A stretch of DNA of 64,000 nucleotides, from NCBI GenBank assembly GCA_030524035.1, contig JAUNHG010000003.1, positions 310,001 to 374,000 of the forward strand, read 5' to 3'. Origin of the DNA: Kocuria sp. Its GTDB lineage: Bacteria; Actinomycetota; Actinomycetes; Actinomycetales; Micrococcaceae. The first letter of the stretch is position 1. The number at the start of each line of letters is the position of its first letter. The translations under genes were made by a program, and so were the position numbers. Below the pieces are notes generated by a model. That model was not told the origin of the DNA. It saw only the letters and a list, made by a program, of their open reading frames with translations, and searched no databases. This document shows, piece by piece, positions 20,173 through 29,028 of the stretch.

Positions 20173-21297
20173 ATGTCCATATCTCAAAAAGCACTCCAAC
20201 TCACCGCAATCACAGTCACCGTGTTACTCGCAGCATCGTGTAGTACCACAGAAAACACCACACCGCCCAACACAAACCAGCCGACCGAAACAACACAAGC
20301 ACTCCGAGGCGAAGAAGCAAAAGTACTCAGAGTTATTGATGGCAACACCCTTGATGCCTCCCTCAATGGAGAGCGCATTCGCATGCGCTTACTAAACGTC
20401 GATACACCCGAAACAAAGCATCCAAATAAAATTATTGAATGCCTAGGACCCGAAGCCACTAACTTCTTAGAAAGACTTTTGCCTGAGGGAACACTGGTCG
20501 GATTAGAATACGACCAGGAACGTAAAGATAAACATGGCAGAACTCTAGCTGGCGTCTACCTACCAGATGAGCGACTTGTTAATGCGGAAGTCGCCCGCCA
20601 GGGCTTCGGGGTCCCCACATATACCCCACCCAATCAGCGCTTCCTCCCTCCGGTTCAGGAAGCATTTTTGGAGGCAACAGAGCAAGGAAATGGATTACTT
20701 GACCCCTCAGTGGAGTGCACGATTCCTTCCCACATAGAAACCGCACAGGAGCAACTCGCCGATGTACCAGACGGAGGAATTTCTGAGAAAGCTACTTCTC
20801 TGATCGAATCTTTAAGCGACCCCGCGACTTTTGATAAAAAATTTATCACCATTATCACTCAAATGCCGGAATTTAAAAAAGATATTCGTGACATTCGTGA
20901 GCGAATAAGTAATTCAGAAAATGGATTACAAGATCCATCGAAATCACGATTTGAATCAACATCACCTGATTCTCCCACAGAGACAGAAAGAGTGCCCTCA
21001 AACCCGACCAAGGAATCAGTTCCCGAACCACGAGAAAACCCGGGACTGACTCAACCACCCTCGTCACTCCCTGACCAAATAACTCCACCTCTGGAACAGT
21101 TAGAGCCCAGACCCGAATCAGTTATTCCTGCACCTCAACAACCAGAGGCCCCCAAACCGGCTCCCAACACCGAAGCACAACAACATGCACAACCCAACGT
21201 AGCGGACGAAGCACCCCCTGGTTATTTCCGAGAAATTCCCGGTTATACCGGGCCCCGTTGTTATGCCCCTGGCGGGAAGTTCTATAAACCCTGTTGA
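20173..21297 (+). CDS. Staphylococcal-nuclease-like lipoprotein
   Basis: Predicted exported lipoprotein nuclease, 374 residues. The signal ends in a lipobox LLAASC (Cys23). Residues about 45-160 are an SNase domain: VLRVIDGNTLDASLNGERIRMRLLNVDTPETKHP supplies Asp and the first Arg and Glu of the active site, and DKHGRTLAGVYL the second Arg. The downstream part is helical and then very rich in Pro, Glu and Ser (about 245-345), ending in a small Cys-containing motif PRCYAPGGKFYKPC. ATG 20173 follows AGGAAAG; an ATG at 20140 is less likely. The gene and its upstream DNA are clearly AT-richer than neighbours, which suggests transfer. Confidence 0.88.
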   Translation: MSISQKALQLTAITVTVLLAASCSTTENTTPPNTNQPTETTQALRGEEAKVLRVIDGNTLDASLNGERIRMRLLNVDTPETKHPNKIIECLGPEATNFLERLLPEGTLVGLEYDQERKDKHGRTLAGVYLPDERLVNAEVARQGFGVPTYTPPNQRFLPPVQEAFLEATEQGNGLLDPSVECTIPSHIETAQEQLADVPDGGISEKATSLIESLSDPATFDKKFITIITQMPEFKKDIRDIRERISNSENGLQDPSKSRFESTSPDSPTETERVPSNPTKESVPEPRENPGLTQPPSSLPDQITPPLEQLEPRPESVIPAPQQPEAPKPAPNTEAQQHAQPNVADEAPPGYFREIPGYTGPRCYAPGGKFYKPC

Positions 21298-21323
21298 ATC
21301 TCACCAGAAGCATCCGGTCAGCT

Positions 21324-21366
21324 GCTCGTGTCCTCACCCCATAAGTTTGGCGGTGAGGACACGAGC
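21324..21366. terminator. Stem-loop shared by convergent genes
   Basis: A perfect 15-bp inverted repeat (21324-21338 with 21352-21366, loop 13) lies 27 bases after the nuclease stop. Its right arm and loop are the last codons of the minus-strand 1,062-residue gene, whose stop is at 21334. No T-run follows on either side, so termination strength is uncertain. Confidence 0.6.
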
Positions 21367-24300
21367 GAAATCTTCGGAAATATCCCCGTAATTGAGGGAA
21401 AAATCATCATCCACCCGTGTGGGGAGTAACCCTGAGCACAGCACCGTAGCTCGTGCATAAAGCCCAGGTAATTCAGCACCGATAGGCACGGAGAGCAATT
21501 GCAGCTGCTCGTCCCAAGAAATAAGCGGGGTGCCTGCATGCCGTGCAGCCAAATGTTTACCCAACCCGGAACTCACCAGCCGCCCGTGCCCGGACTCCAC
21601 ATCCGATGCGGTGCGGAACACATATCGGGTGCGGTGGTGATGATGAATACGGTACAAACCGGGCTGTTCACGATCCACAGTGGCCTGCCACGTGGCATCA
21701 GCCGGCACGAATAATTCAGCCACCCCGTTGTACTGCATCTCCGCTTGCGGTAGCCCCTGTTCCACGGTCGATAATGGCGTCAGAGTATCCAACATGACCG
21801 GGCCCGCCTCGTACACCACATCACACAGACCCTCCGGCACACGATCGGCGACATCTTCCAGCCCCACACCCTGCACCAGAGACGACGCATGGTCCTCCGG
21901 GGAGAGCGTCACCATCACACCGCCCAGTTCCTCAGCAACTGCCGCCACCACAGCCTCACGGTCCGGAGTCCAGCCGCCGGTCAACAAAATGGAACCATCC
22001 ACCAGCTGAGTTAACGCAGGCGAGCACACCTGCCACCGACGCACCACCCAATTTTCATCCCGCACAACCTCCAAAAAACCCAACGCCTGAAGATGTCCCA
22101 CAAACCATTCTTCAAAACGTTCAGTGTCCACCAGTTGCCGCGCCACAATAGACAGCGTGGACCGTTTACCACCACCCAAAAACGTCAAGGAATCACGGAA
22201 CGGCGCCCACGAGGTTGAAGTATTCGATTCATCCGGACCAATGAACTTCAACGATTCCACGGTGCCAACTTCCGCCACAGCAGAAAGTTTGGTTAACCGC
22301 CCCGGGTATCGCTTTTCCAGGCCGCAATCTTGACACCGCCCAAAAACCCACGGCGCCGTAGATGTCGGAGCTAACGGCGGCACCACAACACGGTGCTTAC
22401 CAGTGGCCAAACAGGACGGTCCCACATGATCAGGCAGAACATTTTCCCTGCGCACCATCAACTGACCTTCAGCGGAATGCCACCCCGGAACCCGAGGTAT
22501 AGTCACCGCCCCCAGTTCAGCCACAGGCAGCTCCACGGCATCCAGATTATTGAAGGCGCCTTGAACATATTCCTCGGGTAGCTCCGCCAAGGTCGCAGCG
22601 GTCACCGGCCACAACGGGTCATGGCCTACATGTACCAGCTCCCCTTCATACCCCAGAGTTCGTTGAGTCATATAGAAGGAAGAATCTCGGACTGAAAGCC
22701 GCACCCGTTGCTTCACAGTCCGACCGGATTTAAGCACTACAACGTAATCGTGAGGTTTTAGTCCCCCGCCGGGGGCAGCCATGGGCGTATTCTCCGGGGA
22801 AATTTGGAACGGTGCCACCAAATTATCGGCAAGTTTGTGCCGCTGCAGTCGGAACGTTTCCGGGTTACGCCACTCCACTTCCACACTCACCGGGTCCGCA
22901 GCATCGGAAACCACCGTAATCTGTGGTGGGAGTTGGGCAGACCACCGCACCACATCACCTGGAATCCTCAATCCACCCGACAGCCGCACCGTCGGCGTTA
23001 AACGCGGCACTAACCCAGAAAAATTGTCATGAATGGTGAGTTCAGGATTACCCGTACGCAATACTTGAACGTCATTAAACATCACCCAGCCTTCAGGAAT
23101 CCCTGCGGTACCCGCTGGAATGAACGTGTAATCAGGGGACGCCGAATCATCAAGAATAGCGCGCACCTGAGAAACCGTGGAATCATGATCGCGCACCAAA
23201 ATCCTACACGGCCACGCTGCCGGAATATGGTCTACGGAAATAAACGTATCGGAAAAAGCATCCTTTGCAAAAACCACCACCGGGCGGGCTACCCGCTCAA
23301 ACGTATGCGACCCAGCAGACAGCTTGAGATCTCCTTCTAAAAGGGACAATGGCTCAATTCGGGCAGCTAATGCCGAAATTCCCACATAAGCGTCCCCGAT
23401 ATAGGACAAAAACAATGTGCGAGGACCTGCCGTAGTTTCTAATTCCACTTCACGATCAACCATAAAGCGTTTAGGCACCACAAACCCACATTCGAACACC
23501 GTATTACCGATGTAGTCGATGGCTTCAACCAACGTCAAAGATGCCGAACGCCTGCCAGGTTGGCTCGAAACCACCCGAGTCACAGGAGTAGGACCACCGG
23601 CTTCTGCACGAGAGCGTTCCCACCGAGTAAGTTCCTCCCGCGCCACTTCAAGCGCCGGTTGCCGGGTGATAGGAGTGGACCAAATCTGGCGCATTGCTGG
23701 GGTGATGTCTGTGTCCACCACGTCCAACCAAAAATCCAGGTACACGCCCAGCTCAGCAACGGACAGCCCCTGAGCCGTCGTCAGTTCCATGTCCGCAAAC
23801 ATCTGGTGTAGCTGTTCACGCTCGGATTCCCCCAAGACGGTCTGGGATAACGCCAAACCCATGGGGCGTTGATTTAAGGCGTCTCCCACGGGGAGCCCAA
23901 TCTCCCCATCGTGCAACTCCAACCAGTACCGCAAAGCATCCCAATAGGCTTCTGTGTCTTTTTTCACAGAAGCCTCCAACGTCTTAGTGTCTTGTCCGGA
24001 CTGCAACAAGACCGCCAATGGCGTATAAAACGCAGATGCCGACGTATTCCCCGTCCGGGCAACCAAGCGAGATGTGTGCCGGGCAGCCACAGCACATAAT
24101 GCCAATAAGGCCACTACCGGCGGTGGGGCAAGCTGCGGCAGAGCATCCACGTGACGCCGAGAATCGCGATACCACAAAGTCATCAGTCGGGTGAATCTAT
24201 CGAAGACTGAGGTACGAGAACCATCAAGCACCAGCAGTGGAGTCACGGAATCGGCGATAGCCCGTAGGGTCGATGGACCATCCAACCCATACCGTTGGCC

Positions 24301-24522
24301 AATAAGCGTCAACGTTTTGTCGTCTAAATCCAACGGGACCAGCTGCCCTGCCCGATGGCTTCCAAAGAACGCTGCACACACGGCATCGTTCCAGCCGAGG
24401 TACTCCACCTCAGCTTCGTCACGCGCTATATGGTGCTGCCCTAGCGCGAGCGAATTGGCCTCTGACACGTGCTCCCTCCATCTGCCGTGTAACCACGACT
24501 GAATCTTTGTATGTTTTTCCAC
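21334..24522 (-). CDS. Large protein of unknown function (about 1,062 residues), divergent from a SNF2 helicase
   Basis: I do not recognise the family. The N-terminal third (about 1-320) looks alpha-helical. The middle (about 330-690) is rich in beta strands with repeated Val/Asp-rich segments that resemble Ig-like modules. A possible zinc-binding cluster follows: PSCLATGKH then FGRCQDCGLEKRYPG (about 735-770). Next is a winged-helix-like stretch (about 810-880) and a conserved-looking C-terminal domain ending near LPGLYARATVLCSGLLP. There are no signal peptide or membrane helices and no ATPase motif. The start is uncertain: GTG 24522 is downstream of TACAAT (24541-24536); ATGs at 24570, 24573 and 24588 lie upstream of that -10. 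It is transcribed away from the helicase gene. Confidence 0.72.
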   Translation of the reverse strand: MEKHTKIQSWLHGRWREHVSEANSLALGQHHIARDEAEVEYLGWNDAVCAAFFGSHRAGQLVPLDLDDKTLTLIGQRYGLDGPSTLRAIADSVTPLLVLDGSRTSVFDRFTRLMTLWYRDSRRHVDALPQLAPPPVVALLALCAVAARHTSRLVARTGNTSASAFYTPLAVLLQSGQDTKTLEASVKKDTEAYWDALRYWLELHDGEIGLPVGDALNQRPMGLALSQTVLGESEREQLHQMFADMELTTAQGLSVAELGVYLDFWLDVVDTDITPAMRQIWSTPITRQPALEVAREELTRWERSRAEAGGPTPVTRVVSSQPGRRSASLTLVEAIDYIGNTVFECGFVVPKRFMVDREVELETTAGPRTLFLSYIGDAYVGISALAARIEPLSLLEGDLKLSAGSHTFERVARPVVVFAKDAFSDTFISVDHIPAAWPCRILVRDHDSTVSQVRAILDDSASPDYTFIPAGTAGIPEGWVMFNDVQVLRTGNPELTIHDNFSGLVPRLTPTVRLSGGLRIPGDVVRWSAQLPPQITVVSDAADPVSVEVEWRNPETFRLQRHKLADNLVAPFQISPENTPMAAPGGGLKPHDYVVVLKSGRTVKQRVRLSVRDSSFYMTQRTLGYEGELVHVGHDPLWPVTAATLAELPEEYVQGAFNNLDAVELPVAELGAVTIPRVPGWHSAEGQLMVRRENVLPDHVGPSCLATGKHRVVVPPLAPTSTAPWVFGRCQDCGLEKRYPGRLTKLSAVAEVGTVESLKFIGPDESNTSTSWAPFRDSLTFLGGGKRSTLSIVARQLVDTERFEEWFVGHLQALGFLEVVRDENWVVRRWQVCSPALTQLVDGSILLTGGWTPDREAVVAAVAEELGGVMVTLSPEDHASSLVQGVGLEDVADRVPEGLCDVVYEAGPVMLDTLTPLSTVEQGLPQAEMQYNGVAELFVPADATWQATVDREQPGLYRIHHHHRTRYVFRTASDVESGHGRLVSSGLGKHLAARHAGTPLISWDEQLQLLSVPIGAELPGLYARATVLCSGLLPTRVDDDFSLNYGDISEDFARVLTAKLMG

Positions 24523-24614
24523 CGATTCCGCTCTAATTGTAGGGCGGACTGGTGTTATCCCTTGCCGCATCATGTGCCCACACGCCACCCTGGTGGACTC
24601 TTAGAATGGTCAGA

Positions 24615-27600
24615 ATGACCTCACGTGCCGCTGAGCCCGCACCAACCCGCTCTCTCCCCACATGGCAGAGAGCTTTGGCATCCATGCTCGACGACACCAC
24701 AGCCGCTCAAGCGGTCGCCGACGCCGAGCACCCACCTCCCGTTATCGGCTTGGAATTTGATCTACGCCCCCTGACCTTCCGTCGCGTCCGTCAGGATCGG
24801 AGCACAGCAGGAGCCGCCTACTCACTCGGCATGCGCCCGGTGCGCAGAGGTCAGCGCGGTGGATGGATTCGTGGGGGGCTTGACTGGGAAAAAGTCTCCG
24901 ACGCCGGTGTCACCGGGACGTTATCCGCTGAACAAGCGGACTGGTTGGATGAAATCCGAGCGTTAGCCACCGTACGCTCACGCCAAACGATTCATGACCG
25001 TCACTGGGTGTATGTGGAGCATTATGAATCTCCGATGCTGTGGTCTCTGCTGAGTCGAGCGCAGCATCTGGGGGTGCAGCTGATGACTAAGGATCATGAA
25101 CAGCCTGTGGAGCTCAGTGCGCCGGGGCGTTTCCAGATTGACCTGATTCACGATCACAACCACGATCTCGCGCTCTGCCCGGAAATCCTTGTCCCCAACG
25201 CGCAGAGCGCATCAGATACAGACGCGGTGTCCTTAGACACCGTAGGAATTGTTGGAGCACCAGGTCACGGCGTATTTTTTCCGATCACCGCAGACCCCGT
25301 TGAAGCGCACCAGGCTGCAGAGAACTCCGAGGACCTCAACCGGTTCCCGCTGCGCTTAGTGCCACTGGGAACCCGCCTGACTCGCGATCAACGGCAGTTC
25401 TTAGATACAGCCAGTAACGTCACGGTTCCGCATGATGAAATCCAGGAATTTGTGGACCACTGGTTTCCCCGGCTGCACCAGCGGGTTAGCCTGACCAGTG
25501 GTGATGGATCCATCGAGCTCCCAGAGGTTGCCCCACCGGAGATGGTGCTCACAGTCCACCACGACGACCTCACGATCCGCTTGGAATGGGAGTGGGAATA
25601 CAGCCACAGCGGGCAACGGATCCGGTTACCATTCCGCCCCACAGACCCTCTGGGCACTGAGCCGGTCAAACGTGAATCCACGTGGGAAACCGCCATGACC
25701 AAAGCAGTCGAGCGCCGTATACCTCAACTGGAATTTCGGCGATCAGCCTACGTGGGGCATGAGGCCATCGTGCTTCTACGAGACTGGCTGCCAGAACTGG
25801 AAAAAGTTCCTGACCTGCGCATTCGGATCACCGGAACAGAACCTGCATATAAACCATCCGGTGAACTACCCCAGGTCACAGTCTCCACACTGCCCAGCGA
25901 TCACCGTGATTGGTTTGATTTAGGGGTCACGATACGGGTAGGGGATTCCTATGTTCCGTTCGCAGAAATTTTCCGCGCTCTAGCTCAGGGTCAGGACATC
26001 ATGATGCTGCCCAACGGCTCATGGTTCTCCTTGGATACCCCCCGGTTCGAACAGTTACGCGAACTACTGCGTGAAGCACGCTCTGTGCAGGACGGCCCAA
26101 CAGACCAACTGCGTATTTCCGCCCACCAGATAGGACTGTGGCAAGACCTTGAAGAACTTGCTGATCACAGTGAACCAGTCACAAGATGGCGCGAGGCTGT
26201 TCATCGACTAGCCCACCGTGACCACCAAAACCCAGTTCCAGTGCCGGCGTCTCTGCATGCCGAGTTACGCCCATACCAAGTGGAGGGCTACCAATGGTTG
26301 GCTGCCCTCCACACGTTGGGGCTAGGCGGAATCTTGGCTGACGATATGGGCCTGGGAAAAACTGTTCAGGTGATCGCGATGATCACCTACGTGGTGGAAC
26401 AGGCCCAGGCCCGCGCGACAGAAGGGTCCCCCTCACCCTATCCTTTCCTAGTGGTAGCCCCCACCTCCGTGGCTTCTAACTGGGTGTCCGAACTGAAAAA
26501 ATTCGCACCTCACCTGCAGGTAGGGTTGGCGACAGGTACCGCCGCTGGCACAGGTCAAACACCCACGGCGCTGGCTGCAGATCACGATGTTGTCGTGACC
26601 TCTTACACCTTGTTGCGCATGGACGAGCAACTGTGGAGCCTGCCCGATTGGGAAATTGTGGTGTTGGATGAAGCCCAGTTTGTGAAAAACCCCCGGACCC
26701 AGGCCCATCGGGTAGCGCGTAACATGAAGACCTCTACCACCATTGCAGTGACCGGCACTCCGCTGGAAAATGGCCTAACGGACCTATGGGCGCTGTTGAG
26801 TCTGACCGCACCTGGCCTATTCCCATCACGGCGCAAGTTTGTGGAGGATTACCAACGTCCCATCGAGGTGTCCTCCGACCGCGCCGCTCTGGCCCGTATG
26901 CGTCGCAGAATTGCCCCGTTTATGCTGCGACGCACCAAGGATTCGGTGGACCTCCAACTGCCACCCAAAGTGGAACACACCGTCCGCATTCCGCTGACCG
27001 AGGAACACAACAAGCTGTATCAGCTGCACCTGCAACGCGAACGTTCCAAGGTGCTCAAGTTACTGCCGGAGCTTGACCGTAATCGGTTCACAATTTTCAG
27101 TTCCTTGACCAAACTGCGCCTCATGGCATTGGATCCATCGTTGGTTGACCCCGAAATCGATACCAATTCTTCCAAGCTGGAAGCGTTATTTGAGCACCTC
27201 CCAGAGATTGTGGCCGAAGGCCACCAACCGTTGGTATTTTCTCAGTTCACTGGTTTCCTGAAAGTGGCGGCGGCACGCTTAGACCGGTTGGGCATTCCTT
27301 ATTCCTACCTCGATGGATCAACCCGTGATCGTCCGACGGTCATTGATCGATTCCGTCACGGTCAAACTCGTGTGTTTCTGATTTCGTTAAAAGCAGGAGG
27401 CACTGGGCTAAATCTCACGGAAGCTGATTACTGCTTTCTCTTGGACCCCTGGTGGAATCCCATGGTGGAAAACCAGGCAGTAGACCGCGCCCATCGAATC
27501 GGCCAGGAACACAAGGTGATGGTGTATCGGCTGGTGGCGAGCGGCACTATTGAAGAAAAAGTCATGGAACTGAAGGAGCGTAAAGCTCACCTCTTTGACT

Positions 27601-27674
27601 CCGTCATGGATGACGACGGTACTTTTTCTTCTGTCATGACGGCGAATGACGTCATGACACTGCTCGATCCGTGA
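24615..27674 (+). CDS. SNF2/RAD54-family helicase-like ATPase
   Basis: Double-stranded-DNA translocase of superfamily 2, 1,019 residues. The N-terminal half (about 1-540) matches the layout of bacterial SNF2 proteins with an accessory domain of beta-rich segments. The ATPase core has motif I ADDMGLGKT (about 574-582), Ia VVAPTSVASNW, motif II DEAQ in VVLDEAQFVKNP (about 685), motif III VTGTPLENGLTDLW, then the second RecA lobe with YLDGSTRDR, SLKAGGTGLNLT, and motif VI VDRAHRIGQ. ATG 24615 sits seven bases after TAGAAT, a leaderless arrangement. Similar stand-alone proteins (e.g. HelZ, Rv2101) are common in actinobacteria, so the divergent neighbour need not be a partner. Confidence 0.9.
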   Translation: MTSRAAEPAPTRSLPTWQRALASMLDDTTAAQAVADAEHPPPVIGLEFDLRPLTFRRVRQDRSTAGAAYSLGMRPVRRGQRGGWIRGGLDWEKVSDAGVTGTLSAEQADWLDEIRALATVRSRQTIHDRHWVYVEHYESPMLWSLLSRAQHLGVQLMTKDHEQPVELSAPGRFQIDLIHDHNHDLALCPEILVPNAQSASDTDAVSLDTVGIVGAPGHGVFFPITADPVEAHQAAENSEDLNRFPLRLVPLGTRLTRDQRQFLDTASNVTVPHDEIQEFVDHWFPRLHQRVSLTSGDGSIELPEVAPPEMVLTVHHDDLTIRLEWEWEYSHSGQRIRLPFRPTDPLGTEPVKRESTWETAMTKAVERRIPQLEFRRSAYVGHEAIVLLRDWLPELEKVPDLRIRITGTEPAYKPSGELPQVTVSTLPSDHRDWFDLGVTIRVGDSYVPFAEIFRALAQGQDIMMLPNGSWFSLDTPRFEQLRELLREARSVQDGPTDQLRISAHQIGLWQDLEELADHSEPVTRWREAVHRLAHRDHQNPVPVPASLHAELRPYQVEGYQWLAALHTLGLGGILADDMGLGKTVQVIAMITYVVEQAQARATEGSPSPYPFLVVAPTSVASNWVSELKKFAPHLQVGLATGTAAGTGQTPTALAADHDVVVTSYTLLRMDEQLWSLPDWEIVVLDEAQFVKNPRTQAHRVARNMKTSTTIAVTGTPLENGLTDLWALLSLTAPGLFPSRRKFVEDYQRPIEVSSDRAALARMRRRIAPFMLRRTKDSVDLQLPPKVEHTVRIPLTEEHNKLYQLHLQRERSKVLKLLPELDRNRFTIFSSLTKLRLMALDPSLVDPEIDTNSSKLEALFEHLPEIVAEGHQPLVFSQFTGFLKVAAARLDRLGIPYSYLDGSTRDRPTVIDRFRHGQTRVFLISLKAGGTGLNLTEADYCFLLDPWWNPMVENQAVDRAHRIGQEHKVMVYRLVASGTIEEKVMELKERKAHLFDSVMDDDGTFSSVMTANDVMTLLDP

Positions 27675-27821
27675 AACCCTTGACGTGACGGTAACTTGAA
27701 AGCGAAGATGTCACGTCAACTATTGCCGTGAAGTGGTTCCTCACCACACCCCCCTACTTATGTGTTCCCACACACGTGCAATGACGCTGATGATCCACAT
27801 CCCCCCAGGAGGTGCCCGGAA

Positions 27822-28958
27822 GTGCCCACGTCAACATCCGGCCTCCCGCTGTTCGTAGACCGGCATGGTCCTCTCATTGCCCTTCTCTTCGAACGCGGGT
27901 TGCGCCCGGATCAAATCCGCCGTCGTTTTCACCTGCTCCACCCGGAGGAGTCCCCTGCCATGCTTAACCAGCTTCTGGCTCGTATGGCTCCGCCTTACTC
28001 CTTGCAGGAAGCCACGGACATGGCAACGTACTACACGGATGCCCAGGTCCAAGTGGGTGTGGAGTTAGCCGTCTTCAAGATCTCCGACTTGACCCATAAT
28101 TTCGACGCCGCACACTTCCTTGATGAATCAACGTTCATTGCGGTGGACCGGCTCACCTCTGCCTATGACCCTTCTGGAGAGTCCGCTCGCCGCCTGTTAG
28201 GCGCTATTGCTGCAGTGCGTCAAGCAGTTGCCGATGGACAAAAATTCCGCCTGGATCCGGAAGTCTACGAACAGGTACGCCAACAATTGGGGGGCGTTGT
28301 CGGTCTGGAGGACACCCCAGCTTGGCCCGTTCCCTCGACAGAAGTGGCCTGCCGCATGGGCAACGGTTTGTGGCAGCACGCTGTCCGCTCTATGGGCCTG
28401 GATTCCTCTTCCGGCACCCATAGCACGGTGGCGTATGGGCAGGTGGCAGTGGAAATTCGTGACTTACACGACCCAGGAATTGGGCTAATCCCCCCTCGTA
28501 TTCCTGCTGACCAAATCCCCGAGTCGGTCTGGGACGATCTCCGCGATCTTTTGGCCGAAGACTTAACCGCACTCCCCTGGCGCAGCCAGATGGTTGTGAA
28601 GTACTTGACCGGCGGTATCGGCAACGCGCCCTCCGCGTGGGCAAGCGCCGGACCTGACGGCATTTCTTGTGCCATGGCCACCGCTGTGACTGTTCCGGTG
28701 TCTCACTGGCCACTGGACATCGCATATTTCGATGAAGGTCACTGGGAAGAGCCCACGTCCTGGGACCGCCCCTGGACCGCTGGGCCCCTGGACCCGGTCA
28801 CGGCAGCTGAACGGATGGTAGATGGTCTTCGATTTGGGCGTTTATGTTCAGATCCCTATAACTTTCGGTGGGGTGCCACCTCACCGACAGATCTGGACAG
28901 TGACCAACACAGCGACGGCGATGTAATTCCCCTTCAGCAGCAGAAGCACAAAGGGTAA
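27822..28958 (+). CDS. Protein of unknown function downstream of the SNF2 gene
   Basis: Family not recognised; 378 residues, soluble, no signal peptide. The N-terminus contains a helix-turn-helix-like helical pair (LIALLFERGLRPDQIRRRFHLLHPEES, split here only for description) followed by helical segments to about residue 155. The C-terminal half is mixed with recurring Trp-rich loops (AWPVPSTEVA, LPWRSQM, SWDRPWTAG). GTG 27822 is preceded by AGGAGG at nine bases; the ATG 60 bases upstream has no such site. It follows the helicase on the same strand after 147 bases, so joint transcription is possible but not shown. Confidence 0.72.
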   Translation: MPTSTSGLPLFVDRHGPLIALLFERGLRPDQIRRRFHLLHPEESPAMLNQLLARMAPPYSLQEATDMATYYTDAQVQVGVELAVFKISDLTHNFDAAHFLDESTFIAVDRLTSAYDPSGESARRLLGAIAAVRQAVADGQKFRLDPEVYEQVRQQLGGVVGLEDTPAWPVPSTEVACRMGNGLWQHAVRSMGLDSSSGTHSTVAYGQVAVEIRDLHDPGIGLIPPRIPADQIPESVWDDLRDLLAEDLTALPWRSQMVVKYLTGGIGNAPSAWASAGPDGISCAMATAVTVPVSHWPLDIAYFDEGHWEEPTSWDRPWTAGPLDPVTAAERMVDGLRFGRLCSDPYNFRWGATSPTDLDSDQHSDGDVIPLQQQKHKG

Positions 28959-29028
28959 TAGTTCTCACAGTAACCGCCGGGGGTGGAGCAGTACACTGTG
29001 CTGGTCACAGGGAGGGTAAGTTCCAGCA

